Assembly: GCF_003992255.1 (NCBI RefSeq)
Contig: NZ_RQVA01000003.1
Span: 62,001-126,000, forward strand
DNA length: 64,000 nucleotides
Direction: 5' to 3'
DNA from: F0422 sp003992255
Lineage (GTDB): Bacteria; Bacillota; Negativicutes; Veillonellales; Veillonellaceae
Made by a program: the position numbers and the translations under genes. Below are positions 1 through 9,528 of this stretch, one piece after another (positions within the stretch are counted from its first letter, which is position 1; the number at the start of each line of letters is the position of its first letter). The notes beneath the pieces are model-generated. The model made no database searches. It had not been told where the DNA came from and was given only the letters and a program-made list of their open reading frames with translations.

Positions 1-2
1 GC

Positions 3-1874
3 TCTATTGATGTATCTACAGGAACATGGGGTAAGCATAATTATGATCTGTCGTACTCCGGCAGTGCGGGTAATGACAACTCGCTACACTATTATGTAGG
101 ATTACATCGAGTGATGTCTGGTGATACAAAATATCGTGACGGACATACAGGTGATATTGGAATATTGGGAGGTTCTCGTTTTGATGAGCGAGGCGCTAAT
201 GTGCGACTTGATAAAGATTTCAGTGATACAGAACGTTTAACTGTATCTATTAACCATCAACAAGGCAAAGATGGATATCCGATTTCTACGCCAAACCAAA
301 AATATTGGAATAAAAAAGATTGGAATCAAATCATATTTAAAGCTGCTGTGGGTGAACGGGATGAAGATGGCAAGTTAGTCCTAAATGAAGACTATTCAGG
401 GGACTATGATAACGAAAATAAATATAAAGTTGTGCAAAATGAAAAAGGAAACCCTGCCTACCATAATTTATTTGCTTTAGATGGATTTGGTTACAATTCC
501 TATAGTAAGTATAAAAATAATGATGTGGATGTAAAATACACTTTCGATCGTCAATCTGATATGGAAAGTTTTGTTCGTTTTTATATCCAAAGTCATCAGT
601 ATTTAAGTAGCGATAAATATGCTTGGGTATTACATGATGATGGAATGAGTAATAAGGCATTCAATTTAACGGGAGATCAATTTACAAAGGACTTCCCAGA
701 TGGCGCTAAAGACGGTGCATTATTAGATGCATGGATTGAAAAAAATTTAGCCCCATTCCCTGGCGGTAGTAAAGCAGCCTTGGAAGAATGGGTGGCCAAA
801 ACGGGTGGAAAAGCACAAGACCCAAGACATTATTATGATGAGAGAAAGCGTGGGATTCAATTACAAGTAGCACGTTCTATCGGTAAACATGATATCATCG
901 CGAATGTTTCCTACGATAAAGATCAAAATGATCATGTGTATCAAACATCTAAAGGAAAAGTAAAAACATCTGTAAAACGTAATTCTTTATATGGTTATGT
1001 ACAAGATAAAATTCATGTAAATGATAATTTTGATGTGACACCAGCTGTACGATTTGCTAAATATAGTGATTATATAACAGAGGCGGGAAAATCGTTAGGT
1101 GGTGACCCACATGTTGTGACACCTTCCTTAAATCTACAATACCAACTGCATGATGGTAGCACAGTGTATGCTGGCTGGACAAAAGTTCTTCGTCCATTAC
1201 GTAGTGGTGATTATGTTTCAGCCTATGATGGAACAAAAACAAACTTACAGGATGAAAAAGGAAATGTATATACATTAGGCTATCAAAAAATATTTAACAA
1301 GAAAACCACTGTAGGTGTAAACTATAGTCTTACCGATATGACAAATGCTATTGCTAGCTTTGAAGTAAGAACTCCGAATGGTTTTGAAAGTGTTCCTGTG
1401 AATGCAACTCAAAAGAAAACATCTTTTAATCTTACAGTAGATCATAAGCTTAATAAAAACTGGACTGTTGGTGTGGCATACAGTCATTTAAAAGATAAAT
1501 GGTCTGCAAAACCAGGTTATGTAGTAAATCCAGCATGGAACTATAATGACTCTGGCGATATCAACACAGGTATTAACAAATTGCGTCCAGCGAATCATTA
1601 TACATTAAATATAAATTATGATAATAATAAAGTATCTTCCGGATTATTGGTTAACTACTATACTGGTTCCAATATTGAAGCATTTACTTCAAAACGTTTC
1701 TTAATTCTAGATTGGAATTTAAACTATGATGTAAATAAAGATTTAACAACATACGTTGCAGTGACAAACTTAACGAACGAAGCATACGAAACTACTAGCT
1801 ATGCCGTATATGGCCCAGGTAGTTCCGCAATGCCAGCTCGTCAAGCTATGATTGGTGCTAAATACAAATTCTAA
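3..1874 (+). CDS. TonB-dependent outer-membrane receptor, C-terminal part (5' end outside window)
   Basis: The reading frame is open from the first bases of the window, so the gene starts upstream and the signal peptide, TonB box and most of the plug are not seen. The 623 visible residues alternate polar and aromatic residues as in antiparallel beta strands, with long extracellular-type loops rich in Asp, Lys and Tyr. The protein ends in Tyr-Lys-Phe, the terminal aromatic signature recognised by the BAM machinery. The family imports siderophores, haem or cobalamin using energy from TonB. The binding protein, FecCD permease, ATPase and ExbB/ExbD/TonB genes that follow supply the rest of the pathway. 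Substrate cannot be read from the sequence; iron or haem is the likeliest inference. Confidence 0.88.
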   Translation, partial: SIDVSTGTWGKHNYDLSYSGSAGNDNSLHYYVGLHRVMSGDTKYRDGHTGDIGILGGSRFDERGANVRLDKDFSDTERLTVSINHQQGKDGYPISTPNQKYWNKKDWNQIIFKAAVGERDEDGKLVLNEDYSGDYDNENKYKVVQNEKGNPAYHNLFALDGFGYNSYSKYKNNDVDVKYTFDRQSDMESFVRFYIQSHQYLSSDKYAWVLHDDGMSNKAFNLTGDQFTKDFPDGAKDGALLDAWIEKNLAPFPGGSKAALEEWVAKTGGKAQDPRHYYDERKRGIQLQVARSIGKHDIIANVSYDKDQNDHVYQTSKGKVKTSVKRNSLYGYVQDKIHVNDNFDVTPAVRFAKYSDYITEAGKSLGGDPHVVTPSLNLQYQLHDGSTVYAGWTKVLRPLRSGDYVSAYDGTKTNLQDEKGNVYTLGYQKIFNKKTTVGVNYSLTDMTNAIASFEVRTPNGFESVPVNATQKKTSFNLTVDHKLNKNWTVGVAYSHLKDKWSAKPGYVVNPAWNYNDSGDINTGINKLRPANHYTLNINYDNNKVSSGLLVNYYTGSNIEAFTSKRFLILDWNLNYDVNKDLTTYVAVTNLTNEAYETTSYAVYGPGSSAMPARQAMIGAKYKF

Positions 1875-1926
1875 AAGTGATGCTAGAAAGGGCTACAATT
1901 TGTAGCTCTTTCGTTTAGGTGAACGG

Positions 1927-2958
1927 ATGAAAAAAATATATATAACAGGCTGTGTAGTGGCTTTGCTAGGAGGCTTGTATAGCGCACATTTACATGGTAT
2001 GGAAGAATTCATTCCTATGCCTGAGTATGTGGAAAGCACTGCTGTATCCCATGAAGTTGGACCTCGTTCTATCAATCAATTAACGAGCAAAGGTACTGAT
2101 CAAGTTGTCACCTATGAAGGGGAACCACGACGCATCATGGGCGTTTGGCAAAGTTCAGTAGAAACATTGCTTGCCCTAGGCGTAGGTGATCGTATGATTG
2201 CCGCTATAGGGGTGCCAGATAGTAAATATATTGCAGAGGAATATCGTGATGCCTATGAAAAAATTCCTTATAAAAGTATGGAAATTCCAGATGTAGAAAC
2301 TACATTACTATGGGAACCAGATTTGCTTGTAGGATGGTATTCAACCTTTCAGAAGAATAACTGGAAGAGTACAGATTTCTGGGCACAACGTGGAATTGAT
2401 AGTTACATATCCAGAGCATCCTATAAAAAATCTAAGAGAACGGTAGAGGGAGAATATCAATATATTCTTGACTTAGGAGCTATCGTCAATAGACAAGAAC
2501 GGGCGGAAGAACTTGTGAACCGTACAAAACGTGCAGTGACAGAGGCAAAGACCTATGGAGAAGCACAGCATACCAAAGATACTGTTTTGATACTGGAAAA
2601 TTCTGGACGACAATATCGAGTGTATGATAAAGAAACGTTAGCAGGCAACATGCTAGAAGAAATAGGAGGTCATCTTATTTCGGAAGCAGGACAGACAATC
2701 AATGCAGAAGAATTAATTCATTTGAATCCATCAGTTATCTTTTTAGTGTTAGTAGAAGAGGATTATGAACGGCAAGATAAACTCATAGACAATCTATATA
2801 AGAATCCTACCTTACAACATGTGGATGCCATACGTAACCATCGAGTACATGGAATTCCATTGTTTATGGTGTACAGTGCTGGCACACGAATCCATGATGG
2901 ATTGGATATTATGATTCACGGATTGTATCCAAATTTTACAGGAGGTACTCATGAGTAA
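1927..2958 (+). CDS. Periplasmic metal-chelate/cobalamin-type ABC transporter substrate-binding protein
   Basis: The 343-residue protein has an N-terminal signal segment (MKKIYITGCVVALLGG) and the Peripla_BP_2 (BtuF/FepB/FhuD) layout: the motif PRRIMGVWQSSVETLLALG, a middle region with WEPDLLVGW, and a C-terminal lobe with LNPSVIFL. It should capture the chelate delivered by the upstream receptor and hand it to the permease. An AGGTG element lies just before the ATG. The stop overlaps the permease start by 8 bases, so the two are translationally coupled. A Cys at residue 9 sits within the signal segment, but no clear lipobox is present; whether it is lipid-anchored or soluble is undecided. 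Haem, siderophore and cobalamin remain possible ligands. Confidence 0.87.
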   Translation: MKKIYITGCVVALLGGLYSAHLHGMEEFIPMPEYVESTAVSHEVGPRSINQLTSKGTDQVVTYEGEPRRIMGVWQSSVETLLALGVGDRMIAAIGVPDSKYIAEEYRDAYEKIPYKSMEIPDVETTLLWEPDLLVGWYSTFQKNNWKSTDFWAQRGIDSYISRASYKKSKRTVEGEYQYILDLGAIVNRQERAEELVNRTKRAVTEAKTYGEAQHTKDTVLILENSGRQYRVYDKETLAGNMLEEIGGHLISEAGQTINAEELIHLNPSVIFLVLVEEDYERQDKLIDNLYKNPTLQHVDAIRNHRVHGIPLFMVYSAGTRIHDGLDIMIHGLYPNFTGGTHE

Positions 2959-4006
2959 TCGAACACATACACTCACTGTAGTGGGAGTGGGAATTGTACT
3001 CATCGCATTGCTGATTTTAGGCATGGCATGGTCCTTGTTTTTGGGCACTGTACATATTCCAGCACAGACTTTATGGCAAGTAGTGGCATCAAAATTTGTT
3101 AATACTATTGTCATAGATGATCCACGGCAAGGAGCTTTGAATGATATTGTATGGATGTTGCGTATGCCACGGGTTATTTTAGCGGCTCTAGTAGGTGCAG
3201 GACTCGCTGTTAGTGGTGTCATTATGCAAGCCATTGTTAAAAATCCTCTGGCAGATCCATATATTTTAGGGATTTCATCAGGGGCATCTACAGGTGCTAC
3301 AGTAGCTATTTTAATGGGCGTAGGTATTGCTTTTGGTGAAGAATACGTAGGTATTATGGCTTTTATAGGAGCTATGGTTATATCATTTGGGGTTCTTATT
3401 ATTGCCAATATGGGTGGCCGAGCTAATGCGATCAAATTGTTATTAGCAGGTATGGCATTGAGCGCCGTTTGCAGTGCTTTTACGAGCATTATCGTATACT
3501 TTGCCAAAGATAAGGAAGGTATTCAAAACGTGGCCTTTTGGATGATGGGTAGTTTGGCAGGGGCTAATTGGGATTTGATTGGCATCATGGTATTTGTCAT
3601 TCTAATACCAATCGTATTCTTCTGGTTCCAAACACGCATTTTGAATTTGATGTTACTAGGTGATGAAGTAGCCATTACCCTAGGTGTAGATCTTCACAGA
3701 TATCGCCAATTATACCTTGTGATGAGTTCTATTATGATTGGTTTTGCTGTGTATGCAGCAGGCATTATTGGATTTGTTGGGTTGTTGATTCCGCATATCG
3801 TACGACAAGCATTAGGAACGAACCACAAAGGATTGATTCCTATTTCCGCATTAGGAGGAGCTTTGTTGCTTGTAGTAGCAGATACATTGAGTAGAACTAT
3901 TATTCCACATACTGAGCTACCAATTGGCATTTTGATTTCTGTTATCGGCGCACCTGCCTTTGTATACTTAATGATTAAGCAAACCTATGCATTCGGAGGT
4001 AATTGA
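2951..4006 (+). CDS. FecCD-family ABC transporter permease
   Basis: A 351-residue polytopic membrane protein with about ten hydrophobic segments. It carries family landmarks: RMPRVILAALVGAGLAVSG near residue 75, the stretch NPLADPYILGISSGAS, and the late GFVGLLIPHIVRQALG segment. It forms the inner-membrane channel of a BtuC/FecCD-type importer, normally as a homodimer. It starts at an ATG after GGAGGT inside the end of the binding-protein gene. Its TGA shares one base with the ATG of the ATPase gene, so the three are one operon. Substrate is inferred only from context (metal chelate or corrinoid). Confidence 0.93.
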   Translation: MSNRTHTLTVVGVGIVLIALLILGMAWSLFLGTVHIPAQTLWQVVASKFVNTIVIDDPRQGALNDIVWMLRMPRVILAALVGAGLAVSGVIMQAIVKNPLADPYILGISSGASTGATVAILMGVGIAFGEEYVGIMAFIGAMVISFGVLIIANMGGRANAIKLLLAGMALSAVCSAFTSIIVYFAKDKEGIQNVAFWMMGSLAGANWDLIGIMVFVILIPIVFFWFQTRILNLMLLGDEVAITLGVDLHRYRQLYLVMSSIMIGFAVYAAGIIGFVGLLIPHIVRQALGTNHKGLIPISALGGALLLVVADTLSRTIIPHTELPIGILISVIGAPAFVYLMIKQTYAFGGN

Positions 4007-4776
4007 TGAATTTACAAGTAGAACAAGTTGCCTTTGGCATTGGACAAACGCAAATCTTACAAGGCATAGATTTAGAAGTGCAAGATCGTGAAATTGTCGG
4101 CCTAATAGGACCTAACGGTAGTGGTAAAAGTACGCTGTTAAAGTGCATCTATCGTGCCTTGCATCCCAATGCAGGACGCATTGAGTTGAACGGCCGATCC
4201 TTGGATGAACTTTCATTCCGTGAAAGTGCTTTGCAAATGGCTGTAGTGGCACAACATAATCAGTACCAATTTGATTTTACGGTGATGGATATTGTTCTTA
4301 TGGGTCGTATGCCACATAAAAAATTACTTGAAGGAGACACCCCAGAGGACTATACTATAGCTAGACGGGCGTTGGCACAGGTGGGGATGGACCATATGGA
4401 AACACGGAATTTCTTGAGCCTTTCAGGGGGAGAACAACAACGTGTGATCTTGGCACGAGCCTTAACACAAGAAAGCCCATGCTTGATTTTGGATGAACCA
4501 ACGAACCACTTGGACATTAAGTACCAATTGGAGATGTTGGAAATCGTTCGTGATGCGAGGGTAACTGTATTGATGGCAGTTCATGATTTAAACTTAGCAT
4601 CTCAGTTCTGTCATCGATTGGTGGCTATAGACCGTGGTCAAGTAGTCGGCGCAGGAACTCCTAAAGAGTTATTGACACCAGAGTTTATTCAAAACTTATA
4701 CGGTGTACATAGTCGCATCGTAGAAGGTCCGACGGAAGATTCAATTCATATTATTTTTACAGAAACAGTAAAGTAA
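4006..4776 (+). CDS. ABC transporter ATP-binding protein of the FepC/BtuD/FhuC type
   Basis: The 256-residue ATPase has Walker A GPNGSGKST (residues 35-43), the ABC signature LSGGEQQR, Walker B CLILDEP followed by the D-loop, and a switch His in VHDLNLASQF. These are hallmarks of metal-chelate importers. The start is taken at the ATG in the TGATG overlap with the permease stop, preceded by GGAGGT at 3994-3999; an in-frame TTG one codon upstream is less likely. It completes the importer with the two preceding genes. A gap of about 95 bases separates it from exbB, so the energising genes may be cotranscribed or have their own promoter. Confidence 0.93.
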   Translation: MNLQVEQVAFGIGQTQILQGIDLEVQDREIVGLIGPNGSGKSTLLKCIYRALHPNAGRIELNGRSLDELSFRESALQMAVVAQHNQYQFDFTVMDIVLMGRMPHKKLLEGDTPEDYTIARRALAQVGMDHMETRNFLSLSGGEQQRVILARALTQESPCLILDEPTNHLDIKYQLEMLEIVRDARVTVLMAVHDLNLASQFCHRLVAIDRGQVVGAGTPKELLTPEFIQNLYGVHSRIVEGPTEDSIHIIFTETVK

Positions 4777-4872
4777 GTAGTCACTCTTTGTTGCTGTCTA
4801 TTGTAAGGATAGAGCTAGTTCGATCCGTTACATATACTGTATGAATGTGAACCATGGATAAGGAGGTAAGAC

Positions 4873-5487
4873 ATGGGATTGTTTGAATTATTTATAAAAG
4901 GTGGATATGTGATGTATCCATTGCTAATTTGCTCTTTTATTGCAGTGATTATTTTTGTAGAACGGTTACGTTTTTATCGTTCTATGTTAGATGATGTAAA
5001 TGTGCTACGTGAAACGATCATCCCTCTTGTACAACAAAGTAACTGGAAGGGATTACAAGCCTTGAAAGAAACTAATAAAGGGATGGCTACACATGTGATT
5101 GCAGAAGCAGCTCGTGGTGGCAACAATAAAGAACAACAAGAAAAATTATTAGAAGCAGCAGCGATTAGCGAATCAGCTAAGCTTCGCCAATATTTGAATT
5201 ACATTGAATCTATCGTTACCATGGCTCCATTATTGGGATTATTGGGTACAGTAACAGGTATGATCGGTTCTTTCAGTGTGCTATCTATTTCTGAAGGTCA
5301 ACCATTTGCTATTACAGGTGGTGTAGGGGAAGCCTTGATTGCGACAGCTACAGGCTTGATCGTGGCAATTATTGCTTTAATTTTACATACATACTTAGTG
5401 CAACAACAAGATATTTTGATTAGCCAAATCGAAGATGCAAGCGCTATGTATATGGCGGAATTGGCAGGTGACAACCATGCGGCTTAG
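4873..5487 (+). CDS. exbB: MotA/TolQ/ExbB proton-channel family protein
   Basis: A 204-residue protein with an N-terminal membrane helix, a cytoplasmic loop, and two C-terminal helices containing the family motif region MAPLLGLLGTVTGMIGSF. ExbB forms the pentameric proton channel that, with ExbD, energises TonB at the inner membrane. AAGGAGG stands at the right distance before the ATG. Its end overlaps the exbD start by 11 bases. The TonB gene two frames downstream and the receptor/importer upstream make ExbB more likely than TolQ or MotA. Confidence 0.92.
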   Translation: MGLFELFIKGGYVMYPLLICSFIAVIIFVERLRFYRSMLDDVNVLRETIIPLVQQSNWKGLQALKETNKGMATHVIAEAARGGNNKEQQEKLLEAAAISESAKLRQYLNYIESIVTMAPLLGLLGTVTGMIGSFSVLSISEGQPFAITGGVGEALIATATGLIVAIIALILHTYLVQQQDILISQIEDASAMYMAELAGDNHAA

Positions 5488-5881
5488 ATCCTTACGGACT
5501 ACGTCTAAACCAAAACTCATGATTATTCCTATGATTGATATTATTTTCTTTCTACTGGTCTTTTTCATGATGAGTATGTTAACGATGGTCGTTCAAAAAT
5601 CTGTACCGATTCAACTACCACAAGCAGTGGCATCAAAAGTAGACCTGCAACGTAAAATTCCAATTACGGTTACGAATAATGGCCAAATCTATGTAGAAAC
5701 GCAACCAGTGACACTAGATCAAATGATTCGTTACCTACAAGCGGAACAAGCAAAAGGTGGAGATATGGTTGTTATTCTACGTGGCGATGCAAAAGCTGAA
5801 TATGGTGCATTTGTTACTGTCTTAGATACATTAAAACAAATGGGTATTGTGAAAGTATCTATTGCGACAGATAGTAAATAA
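5477..5881 (+). CDS. exbD: Biopolymer transport protein ExbD/TolR family
   Basis: The protein is 134 residues when started at the ATG at 5477, inside the 3' end of exbB. The upstream ATG in this frame would add 14 residues made wholly of exbB-coding sequence. One N-terminal membrane helix carries the family's essential Asp (D21 in MIDIIFFLL). It is followed by a periplasmic domain with strand patterns typical of ExbD, including VVILRGDAKAEYGAFV. It works in complex with ExbB, and TonB follows nine bases downstream. Confidence 0.91.
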   Translation: MRLRSLRTTSKPKLMIIPMIDIIFFLLVFFMMSMLTMVVQKSVPIQLPQAVASKVDLQRKIPITVTNNGQIYVETQPVTLDQMIRYLQAEQAKGGDMVVILRGDAKAEYGAFVTVLDTLKQMGIVKVSIATDSK

Positions 5882-5890
5882 GGAGGTACT

Positions 5891-6643
5891 ATGGATAGAC
5901 GATGGCGAATTCCCGCAGTGATATCCGGACTTACAAATCTAGGTCTTGTAGTACTTCTAGGTGTATTGGGTCATATACAAACGCCTACGCCAGATACGGA
6001 AGAAGTAGTAGAGGTGCAATTAGTCCACGAGGAAAAAGGGGGCGGAGGACAAGCTAGTCCAGGACCAGCGATTACGGCACCGCATACGGAAAAACATGAA
6101 ATTCCTCCCCCAATTACGAACATCGCTGAAGCAGAAGCTATACTGGAGCAAGTTAAAGCAGAAGCGCCTAAAAGTGTTGCTATTGTAGCGCCGAGTACTA
6201 GTGCAATTTCTGAATCGGGCCCAGCTACATCTGGTGAAGGATCAGGTAGCGGGGATGGTTCTGGAAATGGTACTGGTCAAGGGGATGGCAATGGTACTGG
6301 AGACGGTAGCGGTGATGGTAATGGCAGTGGAAGTGGCGATGGAGTAGACGGCAGTGATGACGGTGTCATCGTCGATGTGGGCAGCCTTTCTTTAGTGAGA
6401 GATGTAGAGGCACCGTATCCACCTAAAATGCTACGCCAAGGGAAAACCGGTAGTGTTGTTGTTCAATTAGTGGTGGAAAAAGATGGATCTGTTAGTTCTG
6501 TCAGTGTCATAGGCGGTAGTGGCCAACCAGAATTTGAACAAGCAGTAATGCGAGTAGCATACCAATGGACATTTGTGCCAGCCACTAGAAATGGACGACC
6601 AGTTCGTGCCTATGCAACAAGAAGCTATCGATTTGCGTTGTAG
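5891..6643 (+). CDS. tonB: TonB energy transducer with a Gly/Ser/Asp-rich linker
   Basis: The 250-residue protein has a single N-terminal membrane helix (about residues 7-28). A short Glu- and Pro-containing stretch follows, then an extreme Gly/Ser/Asp/Thr-rich low-complexity linker at about 115-158. The TonB C-terminal domain (about 168-250) has APYPPKMLRQGKTGSVVV and WTFVPATRNGRPV, the region that contacts the receptor's TonB box. Most TonB proteins span the periplasm with Pro-Lys/Pro-Glu repeats; here the spacer is flexible and acidic instead. The strong AAGGAGGT overlaps the exbD stop, so the three genes are one operon. A terminator follows. Confidence 0.9.
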   Translation: MDRRWRIPAVISGLTNLGLVVLLGVLGHIQTPTPDTEEVVEVQLVHEEKGGGGQASPGPAITAPHTEKHEIPPPITNIAEAEAILEQVKAEAPKSVAIVAPSTSAISESGPATSGEGSGSGDGSGNGTGQGDGNGTGDGSGDGNGSGSGDGVDGSDDGVIVDVGSLSLVRDVEAPYPPKMLRQGKTGSVVVQLVVEKDGSVSSVSVIGGSGQPEFEQAVMRVAYQWTFVPATRNGRPVRAYATRSYRFAL

Positions 6644-6660
6644 TTAAATAATACTTAATA

Positions 6661-6697
6661 AAGGAAAGTTGAATTATTTCAGCTTTCCTTTTGTTAT
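6661..6697 (+). terminator. Rho-independent terminator after tonB
   Basis: An inverted repeat (AAGGAAAG-TTGA against TCAG-CTTTCCTT) with a six-base loop is followed by a T-rich tail. It sits 18 bases after the tonB stop. Confidence 0.75.
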
Positions 6698-6710
6698 ATG
6701 AAGAAAAATT

Positions 6711-6825
6711 TGTCACAGACTCCACAAAAATGTTAAAATAAAGAAAAAACTGCGTTCTGTTACATAAAATAATGAAGTAAATATAAAAATATGTCATAGA
6801 ATCCATAAAATGATAAAAATATAGA
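6711..6825. repeat. Degenerate direct repeats upstream of the ATPase gene
   Basis: Two related sequences, TGTCACAGACTCCACAAAAA at 6711 and TGTCATAGAATCCATAAAAT at 6792, lie about 81 bases apart in the AT-rich gap before the ATPase gene. A weaker third version begins near 6757. They could be operator half-sites or chance AT-rich similarity. Confidence 0.35.
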
Positions 6826-6862
6826 TTTGTAATTAAAGCTATAGCATAAAGGAGGGAACTCG

Positions 6863-8077
6863 ATGAAGTTAATTGAACGAAAACAGTATTTAGACTTTTT
6901 GCGTAATCATCGGCAGACGGATGCGATTATTGTTGTATCTGGTATACGCCGTTGTGGTAAGTCTACGCTATTTCAATTGTATAAGGACGAGTTGTTATCT
7001 CAAGGTGTTCAGCCAGAGCAGATTATAAGTATTAATTTTGAAGATTTAGAGTATGAACATTTACAAGAGTATCGTACATTGTACGAATATATTTTAGAAC
7101 GGATTATACTGAATCAGGAGATGTATATATTTCTTGATGAAATACAACATGTGCCTAATTTTGAAAAAGTGGTGGACAGTTTGTACATCAAAGATAAGGT
7201 GAAGGTGTACATCACTGGATCTAATGCGTATTTTATGTCTTCTGAAATGGCCACTTTATTATCGGGGCGCTATGTACAGCTAGATATGTTACCACTTTCA
7301 TTCAAAGAATTTTGTGAAGCCCATCGCAAGGATGAACGGCAACCATTGGAAGAACTATATCAACGCTACACACAATACAGTTCTTTTCCAGGTATTTTGC
7401 GCTTAGGCGATAATTTGCCGATGATCTTAGATTATTTACAAGGAATATTTAACACCATTATATTGAAAGATATCATTGCTCGCAGTAAAATTGGAGACCC
7501 TCAATTATTGGAAAGTGTGGCTAGATATTTATTTGCCAATATAGGGAGTCTTATCAATCCTACAAAGATTAAAAACTCGCTTATTAGTGCAGGTCGAAAA
7601 GTAGATGGTCGAACCATTGAGCGATATATATCAGCGTTACAAGATGCGTTGTTACTGTATCAAGTCAATCGATATGATGTGCGGGGAAAAGAAGTGTTAC
7701 AGTTGAATGCGAAGTATTATGCAGCAGATGTAGCGTTAAAACAATTCTTATTACCTAATCGTGGCGAGGATACAGGACATATATTAGAGAATATTGTATT
7801 TTTAGAGCTCATACGTAGAGGGTACAAAGTGTATGTAGGTCATCTACAAAAAGGTGAGATAGATTTTATTGCCCAAAAACAGGGTATGATTGAATATTAC
7901 CAAGTAAGTCAAAGTGTATTAGATCCCCATACGTTAGAGAGAGAACTAACACCGTTAGAGCAAATACAAGACCATTATCCTAAATATCTATTAACCTTCG
8001 ATGTGATTAATAAGAATGCGAGTTATAATGGGATTCAACAGAGAAATGTACTAGAATGGCTTATGGAAGACAAATAA
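6863..8077 (+). CDS. AAA_14/DUF4143-type ATPase
   Basis: The 404-residue protein begins with an AAA_14-like ATPase domain: Walker A GIRRCGKST at residues 27-35 and Walker B-like IFLDEIQHV near residue 93. The C-terminal part resembles DUF4143, with the late stretch GEIDFIAQK that recalls PD-(D/E)XK nuclease-like folds. The family is common in anaerobes and Archaea and its function is unsettled; I assign no reaction. AAAGGAGGG precedes the ATG. It stands alone between the TonB operon terminator and glmU, so it is probably a single-gene unit. Confidence 0.85.
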   Translation: MKLIERKQYLDFLRNHRQTDAIIVVSGIRRCGKSTLFQLYKDELLSQGVQPEQIISINFEDLEYEHLQEYRTLYEYILERIILNQEMYIFLDEIQHVPNFEKVVDSLYIKDKVKVYITGSNAYFMSSEMATLLSGRYVQLDMLPLSFKEFCEAHRKDERQPLEELYQRYTQYSSFPGILRLGDNLPMILDYLQGIFNTIILKDIIARSKIGDPQLLESVARYLFANIGSLINPTKIKNSLISAGRKVDGRTIERYISALQDALLLYQVNRYDVRGKEVLQLNAKYYAADVALKQFLLPNRGEDTGHILENIVFLELIRRGYKVYVGHLQKGEIDFIAQKQGMIEYYQVSQSVLDPHTLERELTPLEQIQDHYPKYLLTFDVINKNASYNGIQQRNVLEWLMEDK

Positions 8078-8154
8078 CAGTCGAAAAATCTCCCACAATA
8101 TGGTATGCTAATTTATATATAATTATTATTCAATAACAATAAAGGTGGATGCAT

Positions 8155-9528
8155 ATGAATGAATTAGTAGGTTTGATTTTAGCGGCCGGTAAAGGCACTC
8201 GCATGAAATCTAAACTTCCAAAGGTATTGCACAAAGTAGCTGGTAAGGCAATGGTGGAACGTGTATTAGAAGCGGCTCAATCGGTAGGGGCACAGCGAAA
8301 TGTTGTCATCATTGGTTTTGGCGGTGATGATGTGAAAGCCTACTTAGGTGATCGCGCGGAATACGTGACACAATTAGAACAAAAAGGAACTGGTCATGCA
8401 GTACAACAAGCAGAATCTGTACTAGGCAATCATGAGGGGCTTATCTTACTATTATGTGGAGATACGCCGCTTGTAACACAACAAACGCTAGAACAATTAT
8501 TGGCGCACCACAAAGAAACAGGGGCAGCAGCCACTGTGTTAACGGCCTATATGGATAATCCGTATGGCTATGGCCGTATCATTCGCAATGAAGCTAAGTC
8601 TGTAGAACGCATTGTAGAAGAAAAAGATGGTACATTGGATGAGTTAAAAGTGCACGAAGTCAACACGGGCATGTACATTTTCAATTCCAAAGAATTATGG
8701 CCTTGTTTGGAGCAACTTTCAGATGATAATGCACAAGGAGAACTATATATTACAGATGTGGTGAGTATTCTTGTAAAAGCAGGAAAAACAGTAAGTGCCT
8801 ACATGACGATGGACAGTGACGAATCTTTAGGGGTTAATAGTCGTTTACAATTGGCACAAGCGGAATTGATTTTACGTAATCGTACTAACTTAGCCTTGAT
8901 GGAAGCCGGCGTTACCTTAGTGGATCCACATAGCACATACATTGCGCCAGAAGTTGTGGTGGGACCAGATACGATTATCTATCCAAATACGACATTGGAA
9001 GGGAATACTGTGGTGGGTACCAATAATATTTTGGGCCCTAATACACGTTTATCTAATGTGACAGTAGGCGATAATAATCATATCTACGATTCGTATGCAC
9101 ACGATTGTGAAATTAAAAATGATACAGTCATTGGACCGTTTGTTCATTTGCGACCAGATACAGTATTATCTGATAAAGTAAAAATCGGCAACTTCGTAGA
9201 AGTGAAAAATAGCGTAGTGGGAGAGGGTACAAAATTCCCGCACCTATCCTATATTGGCGACAGTGATGTAGGATCTAAAGTGAATATTGGTTGTGGTACT
9301 ATCACAGTTAACTACGATGGTAAAAAGAAACATCGTACCACCATTGAAGATAAAGTATTTGTAGGCTGCAATTCTAATTTAGTAGCGCCTGTTACGGTGG
9401 GTAGTGAAAGTTACGTGGCCGCAGGCTCTACGATTACAAAGGATGTGCCAAGTCGTGCATTAGCATTTGGACGGGCTCGTCAAGTGGTGAAAGAAAACTG
9501 GGTAACAGAGGATACTTTCAAAAAATAA
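8155..9528 (+). CDS. glmU: Bifunctional N-acetylglucosamine-1-phosphate uridylyltransferase / glucosamine-1-phosphate acetyltransferase
   Basis: The 457-residue enzyme makes UDP-GlcNAc for peptidoglycan and lipid A. The N-terminal pyrophosphorylase domain has LILAAGKGTRMKSKLPK near residue 7. The C-terminal left-handed beta-helix shows hexapeptide repeats and the acetyltransferase stretch HLSYIGDSDVG. Length is normal for the family. I chose the ATG at 8155 because AAAGGTGG ends about seven bases before it; the ATG at 8149 touches that site. prs and pth follow, the same order as gcaD-prs-pth in Bacillus. Confidence 0.96.
   Translation: MNELVGLILAAGKGTRMKSKLPKVLHKVAGKAMVERVLEAAQSVGAQRNVVIIGFGGDDVKAYLGDRAEYVTQLEQKGTGHAVQQAESVLGNHEGLILLLCGDTPLVTQQTLEQLLAHHKETGAAATVLTAYMDNPYGYGRIIRNEAKSVERIVEEKDGTLDELKVHEVNTGMYIFNSKELWPCLEQLSDDNAQGELYITDVVSILVKAGKTVSAYMTMDSDESLGVNSRLQLAQAELILRNRTNLALMEAGVTLVDPHSTYIAPEVVVGPDTIIYPNTTLEGNTVVGTNNILGPNTRLSNVTVGDNNHIYDSYAHDCEIKNDTVIGPFVHLRPDTVLSDKVKIGNFVEVKNSVVGEGTKFPHLSYIGDSDVGSKVNIGCGTITVNYDGKKKHRTTIEDKVFVGCNSNLVAPVTVGSESYVAAGSTITKDVPSRALAFGRARQVVKENWVTEDTFKK

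Noticed and set aside
2812..3507. 231-codon open frame on the minus strand
   Set aside because: It lies antisense to the binding-protein and permease genes and is Ala/Ile/Thr/Pro-rich as expected of a reversed membrane-protein frame; no ribosome site.
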